The notes beneath the pieces are model-generated. The model was not told the origin of the DNA. It was given only the letters and a program-made list of their open reading frames with translations, and ran no database searches. The position numbers and the translations under genes were made by a program. A DNA stretch of 64,000 nt from NCBI GenBank assembly GCA_937883775.1, contig CAKZXZ010000177.1, positions 1 to 64,000 on the forward strand, read 5' to 3'. Source of the stretch: an uncultured Paracoccaceae bacterium (GTDB taxonomy: Bacteria > Pseudomonadota > Alphaproteobacteria > Rhodobacterales > Rhodobacteraceae). The stretch's first letter is position 1; every line of letters starts with the position of its first letter. This document shows, piece after piece, positions 38,295-47,825 of the stretch.

Positions 38295-39620
38295 TCAGCC
38301 CTTTGCCCGCACGCGCTGCAAAAGCGGCATCACCGAGGCCATGTCAGGCCCATTGCGCCGACCGGTCACCGCAAGCCGCAACGGCATGAAAAGCCCCTTG
38401 CCTTTGCGCCCCGTCGCCTCTTTGACGGCTGCGGTCCACTCACTCCAGGTCGTGTCGGTGTACGGAGCGTCAGGCAATAAGGTCATTGCCTGTGCAACAA
38501 AATCCTCGTCCCCCTCTTCAATCAAGGGGTCAGCCCCATCACGAAACAACGTCCACCATTCAGCCAGATCAGCGCGTGTGGTGATGTTGTCCTTTGCAAC
38601 GGCCCAGAACTGTCCAGCCATCTCATGCGGCACGCCGAGCGCTTCAATATCCGCAGCAACCGCTTCCAGCGGCAGCGTCTGAAGGTGATGGGACGTCAGC
38701 GGAAGAAGATCGTTTTCGTCAAATTTGGTCGGCGCAGACCCAAAATGGGCGATATCAAACCCATCAATCAACTCCTCCATCGAACCGCGCAGCTCGACGG
38801 GTTGGCTGGACCCAAGCCGCGCCATCAGCGACAGCAATGCCATTGGCTCCACGCCCCGCGCGCGTAGGTCCCGTAGCGACAGGGTGCCAAGCCGTTTCGA
38901 CAATGCCTCGCCTTGCGGACCTGTTAAAAGCGAGTGATGCGCAAACTCAGGCACTGTCCCACCAATCGACTCAATCATCTGGATTTGCGTGGCTGTGTTC
39001 GTCACATGATCCGACCCGCGGACCACATGGGTGACGCCCATATCCGTATCATCCACGATCGAGGCCAGTGTATATAGCACTTGCCCATCGCCACGGATCA
39101 AAACCGGATCACTGACACTGGCTGCATCAATCGAGATGTCGCCAAGAATACCATCGGTCCAATTAATCCGCTCCTGATCCAGCTTGTAGCGCCAAACACC
39201 GCTGCCCCGCTCGGCGCGCAATGCGTCTTTCTCTGCGTCAGACAACGCCAAAGCCGCGCGGTCATAGACGGGTGGCTTGCCCATGTTGAGCTGTTTCTTG
39301 CGCTTCAGATCCAGCTCGGTTGGTGTCTCAAACGCCTCGTAGAACTTGCCCATCTCGCGCAGGGCAGTCGCCGTAGAAGCATAACGCCCCAACCTATCCG
39401 ACTGCCGCTCGATCCGGTCCCAGGTGAGACCCAGCCACTCAAGGTCTTCCTTGATCGCATCAACATATTCTTCCTTTGAGCGCTCAGGATCTGTGTCGTC
39501 GATGCGCAGAATGAAAGTGCCGCCAGCCTTACGCGCGATCAGATAGTTGAACAGCGCCGTGCGCAGATTGCCGATATGGATATAGCCCGTGGGCGATGGG
39601 GCGAAACGAGTGACGGTCAT
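38295..39620 (-). CDS. gltX: Glutamyl-tRNA synthetase
   Basis: A 441-residue class I synthetase charging tRNA-Glu, and probably tRNA-Gln in the transamidation route of alphaproteobacteria. HIGH-type motif is PSPTGYIHIGNLRTALFNYL (residues 8-27) and the KMSKS-type motif is LTGPQGEALSKRLGTLSLRD about residue 237. It is at the short end of the family, about 30 residues below E. coli GltX. Many Rhodobacteraceae carry two gltX genes, and this is the shorter type. It lies at the head of a transcript with the MATE gene 4 bases downstream. Confidence 0.93.
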   Translation of the reverse strand: MTVTRFAPSPTGYIHIGNLRTALFNYLIARKAGGTFILRIDDTDPERSKEEYVDAIKEDLEWLGLTWDRIERQSDRLGRYASTATALREMGKFYEAFETPTELDLKRKKQLNMGKPPVYDRAALALSDAEKDALRAERGSGVWRYKLDQERINWTDGILGDISIDAASVSDPVLIRGDGQVLYTLASIVDDTDMGVTHVVRGSDHVTNTATQIQMIESIGGTVPEFAHHSLLTGPQGEALSKRLGTLSLRDLRARGVEPMALLSLMARLGSSQPVELRGSMEELIDGFDIAHFGSAPTKFDENDLLPLTSHHLQTLPLEAVAADIEALGVPHEMAGQFWAVAKDNITTRADLAEWWTLFRDGADPLIEEGDEDFVAQAMTLLPDAPYTDTTWSEWTAAVKEATGRKGKGLFMPLRLAVTGRRNGPDMASVMPLLQRVRAKG

Positions 39621-39758
39621 GCAAGCTCTCCTGTTGGTCTGTGGCTTCCCACAGCACAGCCATTTTGTCTAGCGCTGCACCATGCTCACATCTGTGTCAG
39701 ATACTGGGATTTCCACCGCTTCGGGCTATTATATGTAATGCAAAAAAGGAGCTTCGAG

Positions 39759-40682
39759 ATGTCTTTCACCCGCCGCCAAGCTTTGACCGCCACCGCTGCC
39801 CTGCCCGCCGCAACGCTGGCCCCAACCCTTTTGCGCGCCGATGGGCATAGCGCTACGATGACGCTGTCGCATGCGTTCACACTCGGCGATTTCAAAGTGG
39901 TCACACTTCTTGATGGCTCCCGCTCTGCAGAAAACCCCCAGGAAACCTTCGGCATGAATGTCTCGCCCGAGGAATTTCAAACCGTATCAGAGGCGAATTT
40001 CATTTCCTCAGACAGCGGCCAGTTTTTCTTCACTCCGACGCTGGTTGATACCGGCGCCGAGCGTATTCTTTTTGATACCGGCTTGGGTCAGGGAGGGCTA
40101 CAAAGCGCGCTTTCCCAGGCAGGATATGCGCCTGCGGATATCACAACGGTTGTCATCACGCACATGCACCCAGATCATATCGGCGGCATGATGAGCGATG
40201 GTGCCGCCACCTTCCCCAATGCACGCTACATTACCGGTAGTGCGGAATACAATTTCTGGTCCGCTATGGAAGCAGGCAACCGCGTTGGCGATATGGTCGC
40301 CTCAAACGTCACACCACTGGCCGAGCAAATGACCTTTGTGGACGACGGCGCAAGCGTTGCCTCCGGCGTGACTGCGATGGCGACCTTCGGCCATACGCCC
40401 GGTCATATGGGATACATGCTTGAAAGCGGCGGGCGTCAGTTGTTTCTGATGGCAGATATGGCGAACCACTACGTCTGGTCGCTTGCCTATCCAGACTGGG
40501 AAGTGCGTTTTGATATGGATAAAGAAGCCGCCGCGGCAACGCGCCGTCGCGTGCTGGGCATGCTGGCTGCCGACAAAATTGCGACCATCGGCTATCATAT
40601 GCCTTTTCCTGCTGCAGGCTTCGTTGACACGCGCGAAGATGGGTTCCGGTATGTGCCGGTCAGCTATCAATTCATGGGGTAA
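39759..40682 (+). CDS. Metallo-beta-lactamase-fold hydrolase with Tat-type signal
   Basis: A 307-residue MBL-fold protein. The metal-binding HxHxDH is THMHPDHIGGMM (residues about 141-152), with the second His site in FGHTPGHMGYML about residue 214 and the Asp in MADMANHYV. The N-terminus MSFTRRQALTATAALPAATL is a twin-arginine signal, so the enzyme is exported folded. The start ATG 39759 is set by AAGGAG 7 bases upstream; ATG 39738 is an alternative. Substrates of this group (AHL-lactone, glyoxalase-like, quorum-quenching or others) cannot be told from sequence. Confidence 0.88.
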   Translation: MSFTRRQALTATAALPAATLAPTLLRADGHSATMTLSHAFTLGDFKVVTLLDGSRSAENPQETFGMNVSPEEFQTVSEANFISSDSGQFFFTPTLVDTGAERILFDTGLGQGGLQSALSQAGYAPADITTVVITHMHPDHIGGMMSDGAATFPNARYITGSAEYNFWSAMEAGNRVGDMVASNVTPLAEQMTFVDDGASVASGVTAMATFGHTPGHMGYMLESGGRQLFLMADMANHYVWSLAYPDWEVRFDMDKEAAAATRRRVLGMLAADKIATIGYHMPFPAAGFVDTREDGFRYVPVSYQFMG

Positions 40683-40704
40683 GGCGTCTTTGCCATTGGC
40701 GGAT

Positions 40705-40736
40705 GCCTTCGGCGAGGATACTTGGAAAAAGCGAAG
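40705..40736 (+). repeat. Dispersed intergenic repeat, copy 4
   Basis: GCCTTCGGCGAGGATACTTG then GAAAAAGCGAAG, the best-preserved copy. It begins 22 bases after the MBL-fold gene stop. Confidence 0.65.
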
Positions 40737-40765
40737 CAAAAGCCCAAAAACCAGTAAAATTTACA

Positions 40766-40795
40766 GGTTCGCGCGTTAACCTTTACGCGCGAACC
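40766..40795. terminator. Bidirectional terminator hairpin between the MBL gene and nadE
   Basis: GGTTCGCGCGT, 8-base loop, ACGCGCGAACC: an 11-bp perfect stem between two convergent genes. On the minus strand it is followed by TGTAAATTTT, T-rich; on the plus strand by GCTATTTCGTTTT. Confidence 0.7.
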
Positions 40796-40827
40796 GCTAT
40801 TTCGTTTTCGCTGAGATACTCAAGATA

Positions 40828-42486
40828 TCACGACGGATCACGCCAGCGATTCACAATCGGATAGCGCCGATCGAGCCAGAAGGCGCGATGCGACAGGCGC
40901 GCGCCGGGAGCAGACTGAAAGCGCTTGTATTCCGAAATGTAGATCAGATGCTCGATCTTTTTGACCGTCTCGCGTTCATATCCCGCGGCCACACAGTCGG
41001 CGACCGAGCGCTCGTCGTCCACGAGCATCTTTAGAATGCCGTCCAGCACTTCATAGGGCGGCAAGCTGTCCTCGTCCTTTTGATCCGGGCGCAATTCCGC
41101 CGAAGGGGGTTTATCGATCACACGCGGCGGGATCACTTCGCCAGCAGGCGCCATCATCCAAGGGCGGTGATTGGCGTTGCGCCAGCGGCAGATTTCGAAA
41201 ACGCGGGTTTTGTACAGGTCCTTGATCGGGTTATAGCCCCCCGACATATCACCGTAGATTGTAGAATAGCCCACGGCCACTTCGGATTTGTTACCAGTCG
41301 TCAAAAGCATTTCGCCGAATTTGTTGGACAACGCCATCAAAAGCAGTCCCCGCAGGCGCGATTGAATGTTCTCCTCAGCAATGCCAGACGGCGTCCCCTC
41401 AAAGAACGGCGCCAAGGCATCTGTGACAGCCGCCCGCGGGCCAGAGATTGGCACCGTATCCAAGGGCGCACCAAGCGCTTTCGCGACGGCCTCTGCATCA
41501 TCCAGCGAACCTTGCGACGTGTATTCCGACGGCAGCATCACACAGCGCATATTGTCCGGGCCCAGCGCATCCGCTGCGATGGTGGCAACAATCGCACTGT
41601 CAATGCCACCCGAGAGCCCCAGCAGAACCTTCTTAAAGCCGGTCTTGCGCATGTAATCGCGCAGCGTCTCGACCATCACGCGGTAATCTTGCTCGTAACG
41701 ATCCGGATGCGGCGCGAACTCTTGTGACACGGCGCGCCAACCTGTGCTTGTCTCCTCAAAGTCGACCTGTGCAATTACCTCTTCGAAGACCGGCAGTTGC
41801 ACAGCCATCTCGCCACCGGGGTTCAGGACGAATGATCCTCCGTCAAACATCTGATCGTCCTGACCACCCACCATATTAAGATAGATCAGCGGCAAGCCGG
41901 TTTCGACGACCCGGGCAACCATCAGGTTGAGCCGCGTCTCGAACTTGTTGCGATCATACGGCGACCCGTTCGGCACGGCGAGCAGTTGCGCACCGCTTTC
42001 GGCCATCGCCTCGCTGACATCTTCGTGCCACGCATCCTCGCAGATGGGCGAGCCGATGCGGATCGGGCCAACCGCATATGGCCCGGAAATATCGCCTTTT
42101 TCATAAAGGCGCACTTCGTCGAACACCGTCTCGTTTGGCAATTCATGCTTACACATCACGGCTTTCCGCGTGCCGCCGTCGTAGATGTAGTAGGCATTGT
42201 GCAGCGCGACGCCTTCGATGAAAGGCCCGCCGATCGCCAGCACAGGCCCGTCCGCGCATTCTGCGCCTAACGCATCAAGATGCGCCATCGCGTCCAGCGT
42301 GAAGGCAGGCTTCATCACCAGATCCTGAACCTGGTAGCCCGTAATGAACATCTCGGGCAGCATGACCATATCCGCATCAGCGGCTTTGCCAGCTTCCCAA
42401 GCGGCTTTGGCTTTCGCAGAATTACCTGCAAAATCCCCCACTGTCGGGTTCAGTTGGGCCAGCGTCATGCGGAATGTGGCGGGCAT
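40828..42486 (-). CDS. nadE: NAD+ synthase, glutamine-hydrolysing
   Basis: A 552-residue two-domain enzyme. The N-terminal nitrilase-like glutaminase domain has the Glu in LPEMFITGYQ (residues about 40-49), Lys in CKHELPNETVFDE and Cys in GSPICEDAWHEDV (about 144-156). It feeds ammonia to the C-terminal NAD synthetase domain, which has the P-loop LGLSGGIDSAIVATIAADAL about residue 288 and later TTGNKSEVAVGYSTIYGD. It amidates deamido-NAD in the last step of NAD synthesis. ATG 42486 is the family start; the upstream frame is non-homologous. A 158-base region separates it from the divergent MORN gene. Confidence 0.95.
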   Translation of the reverse strand: MPATFRMTLAQLNPTVGDFAGNSAKAKAAWEAGKAADADMVMLPEMFITGYQVQDLVMKPAFTLDAMAHLDALGAECADGPVLAIGGPFIEGVALHNAYYIYDGGTRKAVMCKHELPNETVFDEVRLYEKGDISGPYAVGPIRIGSPICEDAWHEDVSEAMAESGAQLLAVPNGSPYDRNKFETRLNLMVARVVETGLPLIYLNMVGGQDDQMFDGGSFVLNPGGEMAVQLPVFEEVIAQVDFEETSTGWRAVSQEFAPHPDRYEQDYRVMVETLRDYMRKTGFKKVLLGLSGGIDSAIVATIAADALGPDNMRCVMLPSEYTSQGSLDDAEAVAKALGAPLDTVPISGPRAAVTDALAPFFEGTPSGIAEENIQSRLRGLLLMALSNKFGEMLLTTGNKSEVAVGYSTIYGDMSGGYNPIKDLYKTRVFEICRWRNANHRPWMMAPAGEVIPPRVIDKPPSAELRPDQKDEDSLPPYEVLDGILKMLVDDERSVADCVAAGYERETVKKIEHLIYISEYKRFQSAPGARLSHRAFWLDRRYPIVNRWRDPS

Positions 42487-42644
42487 CGGTGTCGTCCTTT
42501 GTGTGTCACGACGCGATTTAGCAGATTGCCGCGCAAGGGGAAGGCCCTGAGGCGTATTCGCCGCATTGAGCAGGGAAAGCCGTTGCGGGCGACCGGGGGC
42601 TCTACTACCCTCCCTTTCAAGAGGATTTCTGAGGACCAGCACCC

Positions 42645-44030
42645 ATGCGCCGCATTGCAATCGCAACTTTGACCAGCCTGGCTTTTACCCTTCCAGCCAT
42701 CGCACAGCAGGTAGAGACCAAGCAATACGAGGATGGCGGCGTTTATGTGGGTGCGTTCAAGAACGGCAAACAGCACGGGCAAGGCAGCTATACGCTGCCC
42801 AACGGCTATGTCTATGAAGGCGAATGGGTCGACGGCGAGATCAAAGGACAGGGTCAGGCGACCTACCCCAATGGCGCCGTTTATGTTGGCAGCTTTGCGC
42901 GCGGCAAACCCGAAGGGCTTGGCACGATCACCTATGTCGATGGCTCGACCTATGAAGGCGAATGGCTGGATGGGGAACGCACGGGCACCGGCGTCGCGAT
43001 CTACGCCAACGGCATGCGATACGAGGGCAATTTTCGGAACGCGTTGCACCATGGGATTGGCACGCTCAGCGGACCGAATGGCTATGTCTACGAAGGCAGT
43101 TGGGTTAATGGCGTCAAGGAAGGCCAGGGCACGATTACCTATCCCGATGGCGCGCGCTATGAAGGGATGATGGCCGCGGGCCAACGTGCAGGCGCTGGAA
43201 CGCTGACGATGCCGGACGGGCTACGCTATGAAGGCGCGTGGAAAGCAGGTCAAATCGATGGCACGGGCGTTCTGACCCAGGCCAATGGCGATATCTATGA
43301 AGGTGCATTCAAAGCAGGCAAACGCGAAGGTCAGGGCAAGGTCACCTATGCCAATGGTGACATCTATGAGGGCGCTTTTTTAGACGATCAGCGCCACGGT
43401 CAAGGCAGCTTTACCGGGACGGATGGCTATCTCTATCAGGGTGGCTGGCAAAACGGGATGATCCACGGCACGGGCGAGGTAACTTACCCCGATGGCTCTG
43501 TCTACACAGGCCAATTCGTCGAAGATTTGGCTGAAGGCCAAGGCAAGATCGTCTACCCGGACGGCAACACCTATGAAGGGTCTTGGCGTGCAGGTGTGAT
43601 CGAAGGTGAAGGCATCGCCACATACACCAACGGCCTAACCTATGAAGGCGGCTTCAAGAACGCCAAGAACCACGGCCAAGGCACGATGCGCTATCCAGAC
43701 GGCTACGTCTACGAAGGCAACTGGGTGGACGGCAAGCGTCAGGGCCCAGGCAAAGCGACCTATGCGGACGGCTCTATCTACGAGGGCAACTTCGAGGACG
43801 GTCAGCGCCACGGAACCGGCAAGATCACCATGGCCAATGGGTTTGTCTACGAAGGCGAATGGCTTCAAGGTGAGATCAGCGGAAGCGGCGTCGCCACCTA
43901 TGCCAGCGGCGATGTCTATGAGGGCATGTTCGTGCAAGGCAAGCGCCAAGGCACTGGCACCATGCGCTATGCCAGCGGCGAAGAACGCTCTGGCGAATGG
44001 GAAAACGGCGCCTTGACCTCCAGCAACTGA
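42645..44030 (+). CDS. MORN-repeat protein with 18 tandem repeats, exported
   Basis: A 461-residue protein. After a signal peptide (MRRIAIATLTSLAFTLPAIA, cleaved near residue 20) come 18 full and one partial MORN repeats of exactly 23 residues each (YxGxxxxGxxxGxGxxxxxxG), from about residue 30 to the end, without spacers. Typical units are VYEGEWVDGEIKGQGQATYP and TYEGSWRAGVIEGEGIATYT. The repeats form a long beta-meander that often binds lipids or proteins; bacterial versions are poorly studied. The DNA shows a 69-base period. It is divergent from nadE and not obviously operonic with the following genes. Confidence 0.92.
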   Translation: MRRIAIATLTSLAFTLPAIAQQVETKQYEDGGVYVGAFKNGKQHGQGSYTLPNGYVYEGEWVDGEIKGQGQATYPNGAVYVGSFARGKPEGLGTITYVDGSTYEGEWLDGERTGTGVAIYANGMRYEGNFRNALHHGIGTLSGPNGYVYEGSWVNGVKEGQGTITYPDGARYEGMMAAGQRAGAGTLTMPDGLRYEGAWKAGQIDGTGVLTQANGDIYEGAFKAGKREGQGKVTYANGDIYEGAFLDDQRHGQGSFTGTDGYLYQGGWQNGMIHGTGEVTYPDGSVYTGQFVEDLAEGQGKIVYPDGNTYEGSWRAGVIEGEGIATYTNGLTYEGGFKNAKNHGQGTMRYPDGYVYEGNWVDGKRQGPGKATYADGSIYEGNFEDGQRHGTGKITMANGFVYEGEWLQGEISGSGVATYASGDVYEGMFVQGKRQGTGTMRYASGEERSGEWENGALTSSN

Positions 44031-44093
44031 GATCTCTTTACCATTCTCTCGATCCCCGGCACAGTTGCTCCGACCACTGGGGAGTGAGGGCAT

Positions 44094-45541
44094 ATGAGCC
44101 GTATCTGGTTTGATACCGACAAGATCTGCACTGGCGGCGCGTGGCGCGCCCCCGACAGCGGAGAGTTTTTGCCAGTCAATGATCCGTCAACGGGCGAGAC
44201 CTTCGGCCAAATCGCGCGCGGCACAGCCCCCGATGTCGATGCCGCCGTCGCCTCTGCACGCGCCGCACTGCACGGTGATTGGGGCCGCATGACCGCGACC
44301 CAGCGCGGACGTATCCTGACCAAGATCGGCCAGCTTGTGCTGGAACGCGCCGACGATCTGGCGTGGATAGAGGCGCGCGATGTCGGCAAGCCGCTGACGC
44401 AGGCGCGCAATGATGTGATCGCTCTGGCCCGCTATATGGAGTTCTATGGCGGAGCTGCCGACAAGCTCCACGGCACCACGATCCCGTATCTGGATGGCTA
44501 TACCGTCTACACCCTGCGCGAGCCTCATGGGGTGACGGGGCATATCGTGCCTTGGAACTACCCGATGCAGATCATCGGCCGCTCAGTCGGGGCAGCACTT
44601 GCCATGGGCAACGCCTGCGTTCTCAAACCCGCGGAAGAGGCCAGCCTGACCGCGCTCGCCTTCACCCATCTTGCCTATGACGCGGGCCTTCCCGAAGGCG
44701 CGCTCAGCACCGTGCCGGGATTGGGGACAGAGGCAGGGGCGGCGCTGTCCAGCCATCCCGATATCGACCATGTCTCTTTCACAGGCTCCGTTCCCGTGGG
44801 TGCGCTTGTTCAACAAGCCGCTGGTCAGAACGTCGTGCCCGTCACGCTTGAGCTCGGTGGCAAATCCCCACAACTTGTCTTTGCCGATGCCGATCTGGAC
44901 GCGGCAACACCTTTCTCGTGAACGCCGCGATCCAGAACGCGGGCCAGACCTGTTCGGCCTCGTCGCGCATCCTCGTGCACCGTTCGAAACTGGATGAAGT
45001 CACGACCCGCATGGCGGAACACTACAACGCCCTCCAAGTCGGTCCTGCACTGGACGATCTGTATGTCGGCCCCCTCGTCTCGGCCCGCCAAAAGGACATC
45101 GTCAACGGCTTTCTGGATAAAGGCAGCGACCTTGAGACTGCCGCACAAGGCCAGATCATCGCCGATGCTCCGACAGGCGGAAGCTACGTCGCACCGACGC
45201 TTTTCACCAATGTTTCACCCGACCATACGCTCGCCAAAGACGAAATCTTCGGCCCTGTTCAGGTCATCATTCCCTTCGATGACGATGAGGATGCCATCGC
45301 GATAGCAAATGGCACCGATTACGGCCTTGTCGCCAGCCTTTGGACGACAGATGGTGCTCGGCAGATGCGGCTCGCAAAACAGATCAAGGCAGGGCAGGTT
45401 TTCATCAACAATTACGGCGCTGGCGGTGGGGTCGAACTGCCCTTTGGCGGCGTTGGCAAGTCTGGCCATGGCCGCGAAAAAGGGTTTGAGGCGCTTTACG
45501 GCTTCTCGCAACTCAAAACCATCGCGGCGCATCACGGATAG
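44094..45541 (+). pseudogene. Aldehyde dehydrogenase broken by a one-base frameshift
   Basis: The two halves together make one aldehyde dehydrogenase of about 482 residues. The first half (44094-44921, 275 residues) has the NAD fold and VTLELGGKSPQLVFADADLD with the catalytic Glu, then shifts to a premature TGA. The second (a GTG at 44918-44920, 207 residues) carries NAAIQNAGQTCSASSRI with the catalytic Cys. Homologues read DAATPFLVNAAIQNAGQTC, so one base is missing around 44911-44917 (CCTTTCTCGTG). The catalytic Glu and Cys lie on different fragments. Neither half alone should work. It could be a true mutation, a sequencing error in the T/C run, or a frameshift. Confidence 0.85.
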
Positions 45542-45550
45542 GATCAAACG

Positions 45551-46291
45551 ATGAGACTTGAAGGAAAAACAGCGATCGTCACAGGGGCCGGCTCGGGTTT
45601 TGGCGCGGGGATCGCGCGCAAGTTCGCAACCGAAGGCGCGCGCGTCATGGTGGCGGATCTAAACACCGATGCCGCTCACGAAATCGCCAACAAGATCAAA
45701 GGCATTGCCTGCCATGTGGATGTCGCCGACGGCGCGTCCGTCGAGGCGATGACACATACCGCGCTGGATCAGATGGGACAGATCGATCTGCTGGTCAACA
45801 ATGCCGGGGTCACGCATCTGCCAGCCCCTTTGGAAGACATCACCGAGGCGGATTTTGATCGCGTGCTGGCGGTTAATGCGAAATCCGTCTTTCTGACGGC
45901 CCGCCATATCGTGCCGCTGATGAAAGCGCGCAAGACTGGTGCGATCCTGAACGTCGCCTCGACCGCTGGGGTGTCGCCACGGGCGCATCTGAATTGGTAC
46001 AATGCTTCAAAAGGCTGGATGATTACCGCTACAAAAACCATGGCGATCGAGCTTGCTCCATTCGGCGTCCGCGTTAATGCCCTGAACCCCGTCGCAGGCG
46101 AGACGCCGTTGCTGAAATCCTTCATGGGTGAAGATACTCCCGAACGCCGGGCGCAATTCCTGTCGACAATCCCGATCGGGCGCTTTTCCACCCCCGAAGA
46201 CCTTGGGAATGCTGCTGCTTTTCTTTGCTCGGACGAGGCAAGCATGATTACAGGCGTCGCGATGGAAGTGGATGGCGGACGCTGTATCTGA
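45551..46291 (+). CDS. SDR family oxidoreductase
   Basis: A 246-residue classical short-chain dehydrogenase. Nucleotide motif is VTGAGSGFGAGIARKFA (residues about 10-26), with NNAG in LLVNNAGVTHL about residue 82. The active-site Ser is in ILNVASTAGVSP and the YxxxK is in NWYNASKGWM (about residue 150). The C-terminal GVAMEVDGGRCI is the usual end. The D after strand 2 (VADLNTD) points to NAD(H). It follows the broken aldehyde dehydrogenase by 9 bases and was probably in its operon, perhaps converting an alcohol to the aldehyde. The substrate is unknown. Confidence 0.92.
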   Translation: MRLEGKTAIVTGAGSGFGAGIARKFATEGARVMVADLNTDAAHEIANKIKGIACHVDVADGASVEAMTHTALDQMGQIDLLVNNAGVTHLPAPLEDITEADFDRVLAVNAKSVFLTARHIVPLMKARKTGAILNVASTAGVSPRAHLNWYNASKGWMITATKTMAIELAPFGVRVNALNPVAGETPLLKSFMGEDTPERRAQFLSTIPIGRFSTPEDLGNAAAFLCSDEASMITGVAMEVDGGRCI

Positions 46292-46295
46292 CGCG

Positions 46296-47825
46296 CTAGA
46301 CAGTTTCCTTGCCTAACTTTTCAAGAAAATCATCCGCCTCTTTCAGCACCGTCTCTCGGCGATCCTCGTCCATCCGATCAAACACCCGATACATCTGCGC
46401 CATACGTGGATTATTCGAGAACCTGTCGCGGTGCCGGATCAGGAAATGCCAATAAAGCAGATTAAACGGGCATGCACCGTCACCGGTCTTTACGCTCACT
46501 TTATAGTCGCAGCTTTTACAGTAGTCCGACATCTTGTTGATGTAGCTGCCGCTCGAGACGTAGGGCTTTGAGGCGATGATACCCCCATCGGCAAACTGGC
46601 TCATCCCGACCACATTGGGCGCCTCGACCCATTCATAGGCGTCCGCATACACCGCCAGATACCATTCATGCACCTCATGCGGGTCAATCCCGGCCAGCAA
46701 AGCAAAATTGCCGGTAACCATCAAACGCTGAATATGATGCGCATAGGCTTCTTCTTTTGTCTGTGCGACCGCTTTCGAGATGCAATTCATCTTTGTGTCA
46801 GCGCCCCAGTAGAAGTCCGGCAAACCGCGCTGATGGTTCAGCCCGTTACGGCGCGGATAGTCAGGCCCTTCCAGGAAATAAATCCCGCGCACATACTCAC
46901 GCCAACCGATGATCTGGCGAATAAACCCCTCGACCGCATTAATCGGTGCGCTGCCCGCGTCATAGGCTTTCGCAGCCGCCTCGCAAACCTTAAGAGGCGT
47001 CAGCAAACCCGCGTTCATGTAAAATGACACGAGACCATGATAAAGGAAGCGATTATCGTTCAGCATCGCGTCCTGAAAGTCCCCAAACTTGGGAAGCCCG
47101 TGTTCAATGAAGTGATCCAGCTGCGTCAGCGCTTGCGCGCGATCCGTGGCAAACCAAAAAGGGTGCAGATCTCCAAAGGAATTGCCAAAACGCGCCCCGA
47201 CAAGATCAAGGACCTCATTGACCACATCATCCGGTTCGAACCGCAAAGGCCCCTCAAAAGTCACTTCGTCTGGTGCAGGCTTGCGGTTGTCGTGATCGAA
47301 ATTCCACTTCTCGCCAACCGGCTTACCGTCGTCGGTCATCAGCAGCCCGGTTTTGCGCCGCATGTCACGGTAAAAATACTCCATTCGAAGCTGTTTGCGG
47401 CCCTCGGCCCAATCTTCGAACTCCTTGTGCGAGGCAATGAACCGATGATCCTGAAACTGATGCACCGGGAGCGGTAGATCCTCAAGAAGCGAAATCAGCC
47501 GCCATTCCCCCGGCTCTGTCGCGATGACTTCCTGCGCACCATGCGCGTCGGCATAGCGCAACAATTCGCCCCCAATCGAGCCGGAATTCTCAGCGTCATC
47601 AAGCTTCGTATAGGCCACTGTCCAGCCATCATCCCTCAAAGCTGCTGCAAACTTGCGCATCGCAGCGAACAGAAACGCAATCTTCTTTGGATGATGACGA
47701 ACATAACTGGCTTCGTCAGCGACCTCGGCCATAACAACAATGTCGTTGGCTTTGTCGCCCTCTGTGAGTGCTGCAATATCGCGCGTCAGCTGGTCACCCA
47801 GCACAAGCAAAAGTCGTTTCACCAC
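46296..47825 (-). CDS. Iron-sulfur photolyase (CryB/PhrB-type, FeS-BCP)
   Basis: A 509-residue protein of the iron-sulfur bacterial cryptochrome/photolyase group (6-4 photolyase PhrB and CryB). It repairs or senses UV damage using FAD and a ribolumazine antenna. The four cluster cysteines are Cys348 (TKMNCISKAV), Cys436, Cys439 (DYCKSCDYK) and Cys452 (GDGACPFNLLYWH). The spacing (88, 3, 13) is identical to PhrB's. The N-terminal alpha/beta antenna domain begins MVKRLLLVLGDQLTRDIA. It overlaps the upstream SDR gene by 7 bases, so the two share one operon. Confidence 0.95.
   Translation of the reverse strand: MVKRLLLVLGDQLTRDIAALTEGDKANDIVVMAEVADEASYVRHHPKKIAFLFAAMRKFAAALRDDGWTVAYTKLDDAENSGSIGGELLRYADAHGAQEVIATEPGEWRLISLLEDLPLPVHQFQDHRFIASHKEFEDWAEGRKQLRMEYFYRDMRRKTGLLMTDDGKPVGEKWNFDHDNRKPAPDEVTFEGPLRFEPDDVVNEVLDLVGARFGNSFGDLHPFWFATDRAQALTQLDHFIEHGLPKFGDFQDAMLNDNRFLYHGLVSFYMNAGLLTPLKVCEAAAKAYDAGSAPINAVEGFIRQIIGWREYVRGIYFLEGPDYPRRNGLNHQRGLPDFYWGADTKMNCISKAVAQTKEEAYAHHIQRLMVTGNFALLAGIDPHEVHEWYLAVYADAYEWVEAPNVVGMSQFADGGIIASKPYVSSGSYINKMSDYCKSCDYKVSVKTGDGACPFNLLYWHFLIRHRDRFSNNPRMAQMYRVFDRMDEDRRETVLKEADDFLEKLGKETV

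Noticed and set aside
42710..44010. 69-base periodic sequence resembling a tandem repeat array or CRISPR
   Set aside because: It is coding; the period equals the 23-residue MORN unit, without spacers or direct repeats of CRISPR type.
44918..45541. Second half of the aldehyde dehydrogenase as an independent small gene
   Set aside because: It lacks the nucleotide-binding domain and begins in the middle of a conserved block, so it is a fragment.
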